Below, in pieces: positions 1-13,177 of a stretch of 64,000 nt of DNA (positions within the stretch are counted from its first letter, which is position 1; the number at the start of each line of letters is the position of its first letter). The notes beneath the pieces were generated by a model, which had not been told where the DNA came from, did not search any database, and worked only from the letters and a program-made list of their open reading frames with translations. Both the position numbers and the translations under genes were made by a program. The stretch comes from Membranipora membranacea (taxonomy: Eukaryota > Bryozoa > Gymnolaemata > Cheilostomatida > Membraniporidae), in assembly GCA_914767715.1 (NCBI GenBank), contig OU612070.1:10309501-10373500 (forward strand), in the 5' to 3' direction.

Positions 1-431
1 ATTAATGTGTTAAACTATACAATGATGGTACATACAACTACCATCCATGATAGATCCACTTTCACCCCCAGACCTAACAAAGAGATCATATTACACCCTA
101 TTATCTGGACTGCAAATGATTGGTCAACCTTATTTATGTAGCATAGAGCATGTTGGAGCTCTGTATATATATTCCCCATATTGGGGTATAATCGTAGATT
201 TAATATTATTAAGTCTATGGGTATAATATATACATATAACATTTATTTGGATAATACTAATTTGTTGAGAATAGTTTACAGAATACCCAAAAATGAAAAG
301 AAAAAGAGTCACAAATAACTATAACATATATCGTGTTTGTTTTACTTTTATTAACAAAGTATTTATAAAATAAATGATATATTCATATATCATTTATCGT
401 TCACTATCACTATCATAATATGTGATTGCAG

Positions 432-3400
432 GTGGCTATACTCAGAGTCAGAATGGAAGAGATAGAGGGTGAACTAAACTCAAAGTCATCGCGGCTCGGA
501 GAACTCGAGAGCGACAGAAACAGAATACTCCAGGATCACTCAGACTCCAGCGGCCTTCACAGCCAGGCTCTGGAGTCACTCAAGGTCTGTAGTGTGAAAA
601 TCCTGGAGGGTCTTTCGATTAGAAATAGCCAATGCCGCAATCTGATTACTCACTCAGTGAGTGAGCGATACCTGCTAGGCTCCCGCTTTCATATAGCTCA
701 GTCATTGATGGAACTATATACATTCTGAGTGAACGATTAGGGAGCGGTTTTGTCTAATTGAAAGACCAAGTGGGTAATAATTTTGAGCGATGTGATAGTG
801 ATCACTTGCTTTAGTAAAGCATTGCTTTTTCTAATGGAGACACCCCCTGTATACGAAGCAGAATTTGAGCTTTTGTCAATCCTAAAAACAGAAAGTGTTA
901 TCCATTCAGTATTACAATGGTTTTGAATAAATAAGCATCTACTTGATGGTCATCTTGGGTCACCTTTCACCGCCGTGGTCCTGCGTGAGTGGCGGGTTTC
1001 TGCTCGATCCCAAGTTCCACCAAACTCCACCATGGCACTCGATCTTCAGCATTTGATTGATAACTGGCCTGAAATCACACAAACTTGTAGTTTCTCAGTA
1101 AGTTTTACCAGGGAGGTGTAACCAATCTCCCTGGTGAAACCAGCTAAGGCAAAATTTCGCCAAGCTTTCTATTATAATAATATTATGAGTAGATAACTCT
1201 AATATGGGTAGGGCTAGTATAGAGATTAATTGAGATGCAGGTAAGTTATTGTGAGAATTCTTACAGGTGAAGTTAGCAGAAGCTGAGAGTAAGCTTAAGA
1301 TGGATCAGGAGCACCTGCAGAAATCACAACGTGAAAGTCTCGACAGACAGAATAAACTGGAGACAGATCAACAAGCCCTGTCTGAAACTATAGTGCAACT
1401 ACAGAAGAAAGTGGCAGACGAAAAACGTCAGTTAATTATTGGTTTAGTGAGTCTACCCCCATTGAGTCAGTGTGCCAATTTCTCTTGGTTTTCTGTTAGG
1501 TTTGTTCCCTTAGCCTTTGTCCAGAAGGGGGACGTCTGCAAGGCAGCAAAGTACCAGCCAGACTACACTCCCAGCTGAGCGTCATCCCTTTATTTGTGAT
1601 AATTTCTATGTTAACAATCTCACCCTTCAACTTTTATTATTGTATCAAGTATGAACCCTCACAGTATTTGAAGCCATCCCAAGCTGCTGGAGGCTTAACA
1701 GCGGTATGGGAGTGACAAGAAAGGCAGGGAAGTTAGATCAAACTTGATTTACCAACTTATGTGGTTGAGGTTATGTGTTTATGTTGGAAGAGTCTTGAGT
1801 TTTTACCCTCCCCTACCTCCCCACGAGTAAGTGAAGAAAAGCAAGCTGGCATTTTACAAACAATCTCGTAAGTTTTGTCATAGCGTATTTGTTTTCCTAT
1901 TCTGTGCATAAGAGGTTAGTAACTGAGTTTTTGTTTTATTTCACAGATAAAAATGGGACACTCTCTCAGCAGCTCAAACATTGCAAACTCAACGCAGAGA
2001 CAGTGAAACAAGAGTTAACGGATTATAAGGAGAAGGCAACTCGTATTCTACAGGTTCGTCATATCATCAGTATTACACAATTACCCAGGCAATGTACAAG
2101 GATGTTGACATGACAAATATTATCCTAAATTTGCCTAAGGCCTATTGAAAGACTTAAAGAGTTGGGGTTTTGTTTGAGGCTTCTGAGGGAGGGTTTGAAG
2201 CTAGGGTCTTGAGTGGGGGTTTTGTGGCATGCTTTACCGCAGCAGGGGTTACAAGGGAAGGGAAGGTATGGGTCTGATCAAGGGTTTGAAGCTAGGATAT
2301 AGTTTCAGACTCTAATTGTTAGTTCCTCTCATCGTCACATATCTTATAAGGTAACATATACTTCTTCTGCTACTTCACTAATTTTTTTACTGCTCTTTTT
2401 GTTGTAGACTAAAGATAAACTGATAACTTCATTGAGAGATGGGGGTGAGGCAGGACTAAGTTCTGATCTTAGTGCTGGGATCAGTGCAGAGATAGAACAG
2501 GAGAAATCTCTACTCAGGCAGGAACTTCAACAGTCTGCCTCTAATGTAGAATCTCTACGTATGGAAGTCCAGGTGAGCTCATTGCTTAGATCTGTGCTGC
2601 TTCATTGCACGTGTTTTAAAGAATGAGTAGTTAAACATAATGTATGGAGTTAGGAGTTAGTATGAAGTTAGGCTGACGCTTTGCTATTAGCTCTTATGAT
2701 AGGGCATTAGTTATAAAGTACTGTGTTGGCTGCACAGTCTCAAAATGGCTCACACAAAGTTCTAATTAAGCTGACATCAACCGAAATATCTAGCACACAA
2801 GTTTGATATGTCATATCTTTCTTCCCGATTGGATGCCTTCTCTGATAAACATTAACATCTCATTGGTTCATTGGTCAATTTAAACTAACCTTGTTTTAGG
2901 ATTTGGAGACACAGTTACAAGCGGATCATGAAGAGTCAAGAGAGACGATTGAGAACTTGGAGGAGAGATTAACAAGAGAACAAAATAAATACAGAGATCT
3001 CGAAACAGGTACTCAAAGACCCATGCATCAGGGCAGGTGGGATATACCCTCCAACCCTCCCTGCATCCATAATGGGCCAAATTTATTTAGAATAGACTTA
3101 GAGTTATTCTCACATGATGTAAAGGGAGACAAGTTGAAAGTACCCAGCTATGATTTGAAATCATGCACTAGCTATCATTTAGTCCCCCCCCCCCCAAACT
3201 GGCTTAAATAAACCACTCGAATCGAATCATAAGATCATGCGCATTTGTGCGGATACACCAATTAGAAAATAGATTCCCAACATCATAGAGGATGTTTATG
3301 AATTGGAACGTGAACACAGATAATCTTGCATGCACATATAAATAGTCTAACATCTCCTACATTGGATTATTTTTCAGAATTGAAACAGCGAGGTGAAGAA

Positions 3401-6353
3401 TTGAAGTACACACAAGAACAAAGTATGACACATAAAACCACCCTACAGCAACAGATCAGCGAGCGAGATACGGAGGTAGAGAAACTCAGAAATCAGGTTA
3501 GATATTGATAACACTTATACGAAGTCATCTGTGGGTATACAGTTAAATGAGGTTTAATGTACCAGAGTTCATAAAAGGATTAGTAGATAGTATCTTTATC
3601 GAAAGCACCTAATATTGCCCATCGATAGATCTCTGAAAGCTGATCAGGTTGGGCTTTACAAGCGCAATGTTAAAGCTATTGTAGAGCTTTTGGAATTGTG
3701 TTTGCTTGGGTACAAAAGTATGGCAAATCACATGCCAACTATCATGTCTTTTAAAGATTTTCCCCAACTTGATGTTACTATGATCTAAAATTTTGTGCAT
3801 TTCATACATATTTATATCTTATAGAGTGATAAAGAGGGGACAACCTTAGTGGTTGAGAAAAGTTGAGAAGAATTTTCCTTTTAGTGAAGCTAACAGTTTC
3901 AATTGTGACTAGGGGCTATTTAACAGGTTGCCACAGTGTTCTTATATAGACTGAGACCTTCAATATGATATCAAATATGGGGAGGCGCTACTTAAGCTTC
4001 AATCTGTAAAACAAGACAAGCCACCATTAGTGGACTCAGACTAAACCCTGGTTGAGGTCATACCCACCGACATTGACGTCCATCACTTAGCTTCAGTTCC
4101 AACGGTAATTATCTGCGTGAGTATGATGTATAACCTTGCTTTGATGACGTAGACTTCAGTATGATTTCTTATTGTTTCTTCTATAGTTGATGTCTAAGAA
4201 GTTGAGCACCGCTTCTGAGAGCGAGTTAGAGACGAGACTTCACCACCTTACTGAGAATCTAATACAGAAGCAGACACTCGTAGAGTCACTCAGCACTGAG
4301 AGAAACTCACTCAAACTACAGCTAGAGAGGACCGACCAGCAGTGTCGTGACATGGAGGCTTCGGCGCAGAGAGCTCCATCAGTCAGTATAAACACTTAGT
4401 AGTATTCAAATTCAGACGGAATTGGGTCTCATTCACAAATTGCTCACTCATCAATGTCTCTATATACGTTCGGAGTGGAAGTGATTTTTGTAATTTCTAA
4501 TAATTTAAAAAGCAACGCTCCTTCCAATTGAAAGACACCCCTGAGTAACTGACATGTACCCACCCCAATGCTAGAATGTGTCATCGGGGCGTCATACCAA
4601 ATCCTATTGAGGCTGATAAATTGTCTACATGAATTGATTCACACTCGTTCAACCAGTGTAATAGATAGGGTAGTACCATAGACTTAATAATACTATTAGG
4701 TCTATGGGTAGTACTGATCAGCGCGAACACTTATAATGACACATGTAGCTTTGCCACTTGAGACACCTTTAACATTTGGTTACAGAGTACGACAGTATAT
4801 ATGGGAGAAGAGGAAGGCGTAAGGCAGAGAGGTCACGTCCCTGCATTTCTAAAAGAGTCACCCAACGATCCTGAGTTTACAAAAAAAGTCAAACAAGCAG
4901 CAAACACCATCGACAAGTTCAGGTAAGTGATTGGTCAATGCATGTAACCTTTAAGTTGGTGAATGGTTAGTCTGACCTGAGATCACGAGCTTCATGCATG
5001 AGAAGCTGTCTAGCCTCTCTCTGAGTATTGTCATCAAAATAATGGTATTATCGACTAGTGTGATTTGTATAGACACTGATATCAATCAATGCATAACTGC
5101 TAGATTTTTAGCTTGGTCAAGTTACTGACACAAAGTTTTTTACTGATGGCATATCTTATAATATTAGGATTTTTTAAATATGATTGTTAGAATCGGCTTA
5201 ATACTAGAATCTGATATGCTCCCATCCCTAGTTACTATATATTTATACTTTGGGAGGTCCCTCTTGAAAATCCGTTTGATTGTTTCATAAAGTTAGTGCC
5301 ATCACTGAATTGGGAGTTAAGTCAATTCGTAATAAATGTGTATAATAGTGATATTATTATATCGACTGGTGGTACAATTGTGAGTCGTCCTGTCATGATT
5401 GACGTAGTTCAAGGAGAAGGGAACTCCACGTGTCAAACTAGATATGGAATATTTGTGAACTCAAGATGATATTTACAAACTTGAGATCACACAATTACCC
5501 TCTTGAGTTGACTATCCTGAATTTGCGTTTAATTTATCAGGGGAAATAACTAGGGGTTGTCATTGCATCTTTGCATTATTGTTCATCTTTGTAACTGTAT
5601 ATAGTATGTGCCATGTGACATACTGAACATTCATCATTGTTTTTTATCTGTTTGTAGTATTCGACTTGGAATATTCCTGAGGTGGTACCCGATAGCCAGA
5701 GTCTTCGTCATCATATATATGGTAAGGAAACGATCTTATTCAGTGCTCCTTTGTGTCAAGAACTGCACCTAACTTGTACTCTTCTCCAAGTTAACATATC
5801 CAGATGGCTTTCGATGGTAAATGAATAGGTTTATTTTTCACACAAAAATAATATAGTCGTGGGTGTATGACTTTCTGAAGTCCTGCACATTTTTGCTGCG
5901 ATGAAGCTGCTCCCATTAGACTGATCCGCTGCCGGCAGCGGATCTGCTGATTGGTGCGGACGTCTTGTGAAAGTGAAATGAACTCGATCTCCTCTGCTTT
6001 TTCCAAAACGTGGGGATTTTCACCAGAATGATTCAAGTACAGTCTTTTCAATGAAATATCAAAATTGAAATTGAACATGTTCAGATCTGGCTAGAACAAC
6101 CGCACCTATATCTATATGTCCTCTTTTTCAATGATAGACCATAATTCCCATGAGGCTGTGTCACCATCCATGCATACTGGTTGACACCATAACCATGACC
6201 TAATTGAGATTCTTTCTTGTTTTCTTGTTGCAGATACTGCTACACTTATGGACTACGGTAGTTCTAATGACATACCAACCAGAAATGCATGGATCTGAGC
6301 ACGGCCATATGCCTGTACCTATGCAGGACAATGTGAATAGTATACCAAAATAG
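432..6353 (+). CDS. GOLGA5: Golgin-84 (GOLGA5), copy A, C-terminal ten exons
   Basis: Golgin-84 is a coiled-coil tether anchored to Golgi membranes by a C-terminal transmembrane segment. Ten exons chain with compatible phases: 432-584, 1267-1426, 1947-2053, 2408-2572, 2900-3008, 3378-3496, 4187-4381, 4786-4922, 5658-5721 and 6234-6353 (stop TAG). The encoded protein is a heptad-rich coiled coil with landmarks of the family, including DYKEKATRILQ, LTENLIQKQTLVESLSTE, IRLGIFLRWYPIARVFVIIY and LLHLWTTVVLMTYQPEMHG. The last two form the membrane anchor region typical of GOLGA5. The upstream exons fall outside the window. Several donors are non-consensus (GTCTGT, GTTCGT, GTTAGA), and the same ones occur in copy B. 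No frame disruption is seen. Identification is firm; exact exon edges are inferred from splice motifs and phase. Confidence 0.9.
606..849 (+). mobile_element. MITE-like repeat in golgin intron, copy A
   Basis: About 245 bp lie between inverted ends: GGGTCTTTCGATTAGAAA on the left and the complement of GGGGTGTCTCCATTAGAAA on the right. A reverse-orientation relative lies at about 15806-15996 and the orthologous copy is at about 42431-42672. A shorter relative ending in AATTGAAAGACACCCCTG is at about 4423-4543. No coding capacity is seen, so it is a non-autonomous DNA element of unknown superfamily. Confidence 0.6.
4423..4543. mobile_element. Short MITE related to the 606-849 repeat
   Basis: The right end AATTGAAAGACACCCCTG is the complement of the CAGGGGTGTCTTTCAATT end of this repeat family, and the interior shares its short GCTCACTCA-type motif. 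It sits in the golgin intron after exon 4187-4381 and is shared with copy B at about 46245-46365, so it predates the duplication. Confidence 0.45.
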
Positions 6354-7076
6354 CATCAGCTATAAACATAAGAATACTCCCCTGGTAATGAGTATGGAAG
6401 GGTGGGCAGGGGTGGTTGGTTGTTATTTCAACTTGAGCTTCCAGATAATTGGCTGAAATTTTGTCATTAAAGGGTCTTTCACCAATTTGCAAACATAGGC
6501 AAACGGTCGTTACGAATATACTATAAATATTTCCTCAAACAAGACTCAGATTTTTTATTTTTCTGGGTTTCAACAACTCCATCAATTTCTTTCTGGTTAT
6601 ATGTGAGAAAAATAATAACATTATATTGTTTCAGCTATTCCACAGCTGCATAATTGTTTTGTAAACAAGCTTGAGGCACCCTTTGTCAAGCAGCCAAAGT
6701 TTAAAAAATTGTATCAATCATAAAACTAGAAATGCGCAAAGAAACACTGCCCTTCATATTTCCCTTTCGTCTCGATGCGTCACAGAACACTTTTTATTTA
6801 TTTATTATAATCATCTGATATGCACCCCAAATGTGGATTAAAATACATTTGTGCAAATAATGTTAGACTGTCAAATCTTTGACTTGTCGTACAGTTGATT
6901 GTTGATTAGCTCTCCGCCAGATGATCAAGGACTGGTCCACAGATTGGGGAGGGGAAGTCTGCATGGTAAGCCTTTTAATGCAGCCACTAGCAAAGCCATA
7001 GTTCCTGATTTTGGGCTTGGTGTGGGTGGGGGTAGGGGGTGGGAAGGATGGAAGCTCTATTTGCTTTGCAGTTGCG
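6354..7076. other. Golgin-84 3' flank, no gene seen
   Basis: The golgin 3' UTR and flank continue close to identical in copy B until about 6980/48800. Short reading frames here have no recognisable similarity and look like chance frames. No clear AATAAA signal was found next to the stop. Confidence 0.5.
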
Positions 7077-7080
7077 AATT

Positions 7081-8092
7081 TGGCTGCACATACACATTTA
7101 ACTGCCAATGTTGGATCATTCATCATACCTGAAACACTTTCTGATTGGTTGGGTCATGTAAAGATACTCATCAGCTTTACAAAAACAAACTAAAATTCAT
7201 TATATAACCAGCCTAAGCTGGAGACTCGTTTCAACTCCAGACAAGTTGTCACTGCTCTCATCTGCAGGATTAGGTTCAGTCCAATTTCAGGGGACAATAG
7301 AGTGATTTACTCTTCAAACAGGGGATCCAGGGTGCAGTATTGTGTCGAGGAGTGTATTTGTTGCAGCTTCTGGCCACCTCCCAACATCTTTATGGGGCGT
7401 TGGCTGTCCGTGATTGGTCTGGGGGGATTTGGGCCCGCCCTGGTCTTTGTGTTGGTGTGTTCCCTGTATATCTGGCAAAACTTATCCTGGTTCAGTGTAA
7501 TTATATATGTGAAAGAAGGCAGTTCACTTTATTATGAACTCAGATCAGTTAGATCAAGATATTATTATATACAAAAGCAGTTTAGAGGAAAAAGGCAAAA
7601 GGTATGAATATTAACCTTATCATTTTATTATAACATGCATTCCTCATTCAAGGATTAATTATATTATACATACCTTGAATTGTGTTAAAGGCTTAATCTG
7701 ACACCTTATTATTGTAAATTTTGGAAATAATACTTTATTTTAAAAGCTGTAAGTAAGAGTATAAAGTTGACTTTTTGAGAACTGTGTTATGCGTATATAT
7801 AACATAGTCATATAGTCATTGTTTGTGTAAATCTTTTATAGATTTCACGGTGTGAATCTCGGTAAAGCTCAACAATAAATGTTATAAATTGTACGACAAA
7901 AGTCCAAGTTCCATCAGTAAAAATCCCAAGTCACATAATCCCCTAAGCTGAAAGTCTAACGATAGGGAATCGTTAAAGGTCATATTGACACATTTCAAAG
8001 CAACATGCCAACAATATGTTCCAACCAATCAGAAAGTGTTAGGGGTATGATAAATGATCCAACTTTGGCAGTTAAAAGTGTATGTGCAGCCA
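7081..8092. mobile_element. 1-kb TIR element with AATT target duplication
   Basis: The ends are inverted repeats of about 72 bp beginning TGGCTGCACATACAC. Flanking AATT is present on both sides (7077-7080 and 8093-8096). Copy B has a single AATT at the matching place (about 48851), which is the empty site. The interior, about 870 bp, shows no convincing transposase. This is a non-autonomous DNA transposon present only in copy A. The superfamily is uncertain because the 4-bp duplication is palindromic. Confidence 0.8.
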
Positions 8093-8186
8093 AATTCCTC
8101 ATACGCCTCCACGCTATGTAAACTAAAAGTTCTATTTATGGAAATTTAGTCCCTAACCACTATCCCTGGATAGCGTCAGTTAAATC

Positions 8187-8712
8187 CATAGAGTTATTAT
8201 ATACTCTAGAGTGGACAATACAGTGCTAAAAACGTCCTACTTAATTATTGCGAAATCCATGACACAACACAATCTGGTTGTGCATGGCTAGTGCCTGTAT
8301 CATATAACTTATCATTGAGATTATACGTATTGAGTATCAAAATTTAGTTTTTTAGAGCGCTTAGATCCATTTTTCCGGAAATTTTTTTATGTGACACTAT
8401 GTGGATCACTTGCAGGTATTCTCACTTTCTATTCTATGATGCAACAAAATCTGGTTGTGCGTGGATAGTGCATGAATCATTGACTTTATCATTGAAAATA
8501 TTAGAATTTGACATACAAATTTAGTTTATGGAGCACTTACAGCCATTTTTTTCAGAGAATCTCACATGTAACATCATTTACATCACCTGCAGGTATTTTC
8601 TCTTCCAGTCAGTATAAAAATTTTCTTATTCTCCCATTAAAATAAGCCAAATATAAACCGCAAACACATGAGCCTTAATTGCCATGGCAGGGCTAGCAGC
8701 TGTTTTCTGCCA
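8187..8712 (+). repeat. Left TIR of the 14.9-kb insertion
   Basis: It is the reverse complement of 22523-23058 at roughly 85-90% by eye. Both arms contain internally repeated modules, each with the phrase CAACCAGAT (or its complement) followed by a GGTATT-CTCTT-type stretch, suggesting that the TIR itself grew by duplication. Similarity stops after CTGTTTTCTGCCA. Confidence 0.85.
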
Positions 8713-9412
8713 CGAGTCAATTCGGACAAGCATGTATCTTGAGACGTCCATTCGACGTTTTTTTGATACTCCGCGACTCAGCAGAAGAGCTTATGTATTT
8801 ATTGATTTAAACTGCTGTGTTGCCGTGAATAGTTTCGGCAAAAAATAAATGGCCACCCCCCCCCCCCCCCCCCCCCGAAGAGAAAATTAGGAGCTTTAAA
8901 TGACATAGCCAAACCAAAACCCGAGATCTTCAAGCTGAAAATGATTTAACCACGGGTTACTTGTACACCTTGTATAATTGGAAGTCATAATAGCAGACAG
9001 ATAAAATGAACTCACTGAGGGTGCTCCAGGGTAATAAGGTAACTGGTTCGGAATTGCCCTCTCACGTTAAACCCTTCAAAATGAAGAGTTGCCCTCTCTC
9101 TTCGAATTTTCACAGGCTTTGATATGATTGGCCCATTACATCTTACTTTTTTCTTATTGGCCTGTTCAATAACTTCATACTGATTACAATATCTGTGTTG
9201 GGGAACACTGAGTTAGTTATCGATATTGCTAGTAGTCAACTTTCTGAACAGCAGTCAGACTCAGTGGCACCAATCAGTTACTTCACTGACACATAAGACC
9301 ACGATGAAGAGATGATGAGCCAACTCAGCTTCACAAGAAGAAGAAGAATGAAATTAGAACAGCTGTGAATGGACTTGATTGAATCAATTTGTTGTAGCTC
9401 TCAGGTAAATAA

Positions 9413-11195
9413 ATGATATTTACCAGTATAGATTCTCTAGATGTTAAAGCTATGCCTAAACATGAGTCATCTCCCAAATCGAAGCGAAAAACCAGACAAA
9501 AAGACAAACCACTGAGACTCATCAATGTAAATTGCCAGTCGCTACTTTCCAAACTCGGAGCCTGGAAAAACATGATAGAGTGCTCAGAACCAGACATCAT
9601 AATAGCGACAGAGACATGGCTAAAACCAGAGATCTACACAGCTGAGCTTGAACTCGGTGACTACAGCGTGTTTAGAAGAGACCGCCCAGCTGGAGGTGGT
9701 GGTGGAGTTCTCATTGCTGTCCACAACACCATCAGCTCTACAGAGGTTGACGAGAAAAGCCAAGGCGCAGAATTCATCTGGGTCAAGGCTATTCTGACTG
9801 GACAACAACATCTCTACATAGGAGCTTGCTATAGACCCAATGTAGCAGACAAAACAACCATCCCTCAGTTACGAAACTCTGTTGATAATATTTTAGCGGG
9901 TTAGGACAACCATAAAAACATCATCATCGCAGGTGACTTCAACCTACCAGGCTGGGACTGGACTGCCATGCAACTCAAACCAAATTGCCCTCAACAATCA
10001 AACCATCAGGAATTCAAAGAACTACTAGACACTGCAGGTCTGACACAGCTTGTTAAAGAACCCACAAGGATCAACAACACACTGGATCTAATCATGACGA
10101 ATATACCAGAACGAGTCAACAGAACCAAAATCTTACCAGGCATCAGCGATCACCGCATCTGCTACACAGAACTGTCACTCCGGGCAAACAGGAAAAAACA
10201 GGCCCCAAGGACCATCTGGCTGTTCAAGCGCGCTGATTGGGATGGACTATTGAAACATGTTACACCAACACTACAAAAGCTCACAACTAGCCGACAACCA
10301 GTTGAAAAGATGTGGACGCACCAAGAAGACCTCCACACACTAGAGACTTGGGAGAAAGAATGGAAAATGAAATTCAATGCTCTCAAGTGCGAGCACATCA
10401 AGTTCAGCCGAAAACGAGAGCGAGGTGTGAACAATACCTTCACCCTGCACAACATTGACATGCCAAAAGCTACCGGAGTGAAATACCTAGGAATCAAGTT
10501 GGAAAACACACTGAGATGGAATGAAAACAGTACATTTATCACCAGTAAAGCATCGGGTAGACTTGGCTATGTCAGCAGAACTATCCCCCTGTCGCTCCCG
10601 GACTTGAGAAGTCGGGCCTACAAATATCTGGTACGACCCGTCATTGAGTACTCGAGCACGGTGTGGGATGGAGCTCTGACCAATACTCAGATAAACTCCA
10701 TTGAAGCAGTCCAAAGAAGAGCAGCCCGGATGGTGTCCAATGTCAGAAGAACTGATCACACCACCAGCACTACAAAACTTCTGGAGGACCTGGAGTGGGA
10801 CACACTCAAAGACCGGAGGGAGAGAAGAAGGCTCGGCATCTTCCGCGCTATGCACTACAACAAGGTTGCTGTTAACATCACTGACTACCTCTCTCCACAT
10901 CCTACACATGCTGGACAGTCAAGGAAACACCAATCGCAGTATTTTATCCCTCACTGCAATACCAAACTGCACCAGAACAGCTTCTTTGTGAGCACTGCTA
11001 AACTGTGGAACGCCCTACCGATCGGCAGCACCCTCCTCGAGGGACCCCCAGTGGCAGGCTAAGGTTGATGGCGATCGATCTACCGACCCTACGTTGCAGA
11101 CCCGGAACGGAGACGGACAGACGATATGACATATTGCCACAACCTTCTCACAGAAGTTGGCGATTAACCTTCAAGTACCAAGTAAGTAAGTTAGT
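9413..11195 (+). mobile_element. Non-LTR retrotransposon (CR1/L2-like), internally deleted
   Basis: The frame at 9413-11062 is interrupted only by an in-frame TAG at 9902. The first part is an APE-type endonuclease (INVNCQSLLSKLGAWK, ATETWLK, GDFNLPGWDW, GISDHRICYTE). The frame then jumps from the post-endonuclease linker straight to the C-terminal end of a reverse transcriptase (KYLGIKLENTLRWNE, LVRPVIEYSSTVWDG, RRAARMV). The palm with its YxDD motif is missing, so the copy cannot be autonomous. After the stop at 11062 the sequence ends in a short AAGT-type tandem run near 11178-11195, as is common for 3' ends of this group. Confidence 0.88.
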
Positions 11196-11208
11196 ATTTA
11201 TTTGGTAC

Positions 11209-11315
11209 ACTACTATTCTACTACTCAGTTGTGAGTGAAAAATGAGTAGACTAACTAAGAAGTCTAGCTAGTAACTGTTACTATCACTACTAGTAGCTTT
11301 CTGTAGTTTGCCAAT
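11209..11315. repeat. Dispersed repeat, copy 1 of 2 within the 14.9-kb insertion
   Basis: About 105 bp recur in the same orientation at about 15708-15812, sharing GAGTAGACTAACTAAGAAG, CTAGCTAGTAACTGTTA and CACTACTAGTAGC. It is AT-rich and non-coding, of unknown origin. Confidence 0.75.
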
Positions 11316-12004
11316 GGTACCAGTCCAATGTACATGTGCAGTGAGTGTAATATCAAGCAAGGAGAAGGAGTTGTAAGAGGGGGGGGAAGCTCATACAAGT
11401 CCAAGGAGTTTACTCCTTACTCCTCGCTTTGTTGTTTGTTGGTGGTGGCATGTTTAGGTGGGCAACTCTCGTGCAACTAATTATCTAGAACTGTTATTGC
11501 TAATCTACTATGGCTACATGTAGGCCTACATACTTTACATTGTAAGGAAATGCCCCCTCTCTTTACTACAACTACAGCCTATGTAGGCTGGGTCTTGTAT
11601 TTGTATAAAGTGTGTGCATAGGCTTTGCCTCGGCGCAACTGACGGATCATTATTGCTTTATGTCAACCATTCCCAACTGTCTGAGACTGGTGGGGTCACC
11701 CTTAAATACAAACAGCAAAACTATATACATATTAATTAGTATACACTTTATTTACTGATCAAGCATGCGCATATAAGACCAAGTGTTACATCATCATCTA
11801 GCTTAGTAGGCGAGACCTGCTTTCAGCTTCGTTCGATTGAACTGATGTTTGTTTATTTAGACATTTCCGGTATCACTCCTAAAAAGGTTGACAAAATTGA
11901 AATGTTTACATAAAAATTGATGGAAAAATATTGCACTAGTTAAAAAATCTCATATAGAATTCAAAAAAGCTGTTCTGCCGTTTTACAGTGCGGCATTTGC
12001 TGGG

Positions 12005-13177
12005 TCAGTATTTGTCGATTACTGCTTTACGGGCGGATTTTCTTTGAGTGTTAGGTCTGATTCTATTGTTCAGCGGATGGGTATTATCGGTTGAAATTTT
12101 GAAAAAGTGTTCGCTGCATTGAGACATTAAGAAGTCGGATATATAGGGTAAGGCTAGCTTGGTCAGTCTATCGTCATAGTGCTCTATGTGTGGCATCATC
12201 ATGCGTGTAGCGTATCTCTGCACTTTCTCTAGTTTCTCTTTATCGGCTTCGGAGATAAACTGAAACCATACTGGGCAGGCGTAGGAAAGAACGGGTTTGA
12301 CATTGGCAGCATAGAATGTTATCAGTCCTGCGGTGTTCATACCCATGTTCTTAAGCTGCTTCATCAGATACAGTCTGCTATTGCATTTGCTCACGACAGA
12401 GTCTATGTGGTCACTAAAAGACAGTTGAGAGTCTACAGTGACTCCTAATAGTTTAGCAGATTTAGATGGGGAGATAAAAGTATCATCACTGGGGTTTACA
12501 TCGAGGTTCATACCAGGTCGGTCAGAAAAAGCAATATTCAATACAACAGTCTTACTTGAGTTGAGAAGCATACTGTTTTCTAAAGAGCGACTATTAGCAT
12601 TTGATATAGCATCAGAGACATTGTCATCGGTGAGGTTTACAATAGGCTTATAAAATGTGGTGTCATCTGCGTACTTCACACAATTAAAACCTTCAGCTTT
12701 CAAGTCATTAACGTATATCAGCCAGAGAATAGGCCCAAGCTTAGTGCCTTGTGGTGCACCAACATCAATGGGCTTGTATGTGGAAAATTGTCCAGAAAAC
12801 TTGACACACTGCTGTCTTGAATTTAGAAAACTTCCTACCAAGTTGATAACATTGGAATTGAATCCTAGCGAGTTCATTTTAGACAATAAGATCGGGTGTT
12901 GCATTCTGTCGAACGCCTTTGAAAAATCTAAAACTGTGTTCTGGACAAATTTAATGTTTGAGTTCTGATCAATAGCTGATGTCCAGTCATCGAGTAGCTG
13001 CAGTAGTGCGTCAGTGGTACTCAGTTTCTGTTGGTAGGCATATTGATTCACATCTATTATATCAGCGAGATGTGTCGTCATCTTACTTAGGATCACCTGC
13101 TCTAGGAGTTTGCCGAGATGAAATAATAGGCTGATGGGTGAACTAGGCTCACTCTTGTGTGAACTATTTGCGAACAA
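12005..13177 (-). mobile_element. Non-LTR retrotransposon reverse transcriptase, 5'-truncated
   Basis: A 390-codon frame on the minus strand holds most of a reverse transcriptase: FHLGKLLEQVILSKM, a palm AFDRMQHPILLSKM, GAPQGTKLGPILWLIYVNDL and the catalytic KYADDTTFY, followed by the C-terminal region (LLGVTVDSQLSFSDH, YACPVWFQF, KVQRYATRMM). The endonuclease and the RT N-terminus are absent, as expected of 5'-truncated retrotransposition. Unlike the 9413-11195 element its RT core is uninterrupted, and the two C-termini differ, so they belong to different families. It lies inside the 14.9-kb insertion. Confidence 0.9.

Noticed and set aside
5923-5944. Perfect 22-bp palindrome GATCCGCTGCCGGCAGCGGA-TC as an operator or origin
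   Set aside because: It lies in a golgin intron, copy B carries a changed version, and short palindromes occur by chance.
6863-7537. Small overlapping reading frames between golgin and the first TIR element
   Set aside because: No splice logic, no conserved pattern, and they cross the boundary of a copy-specific transposon.
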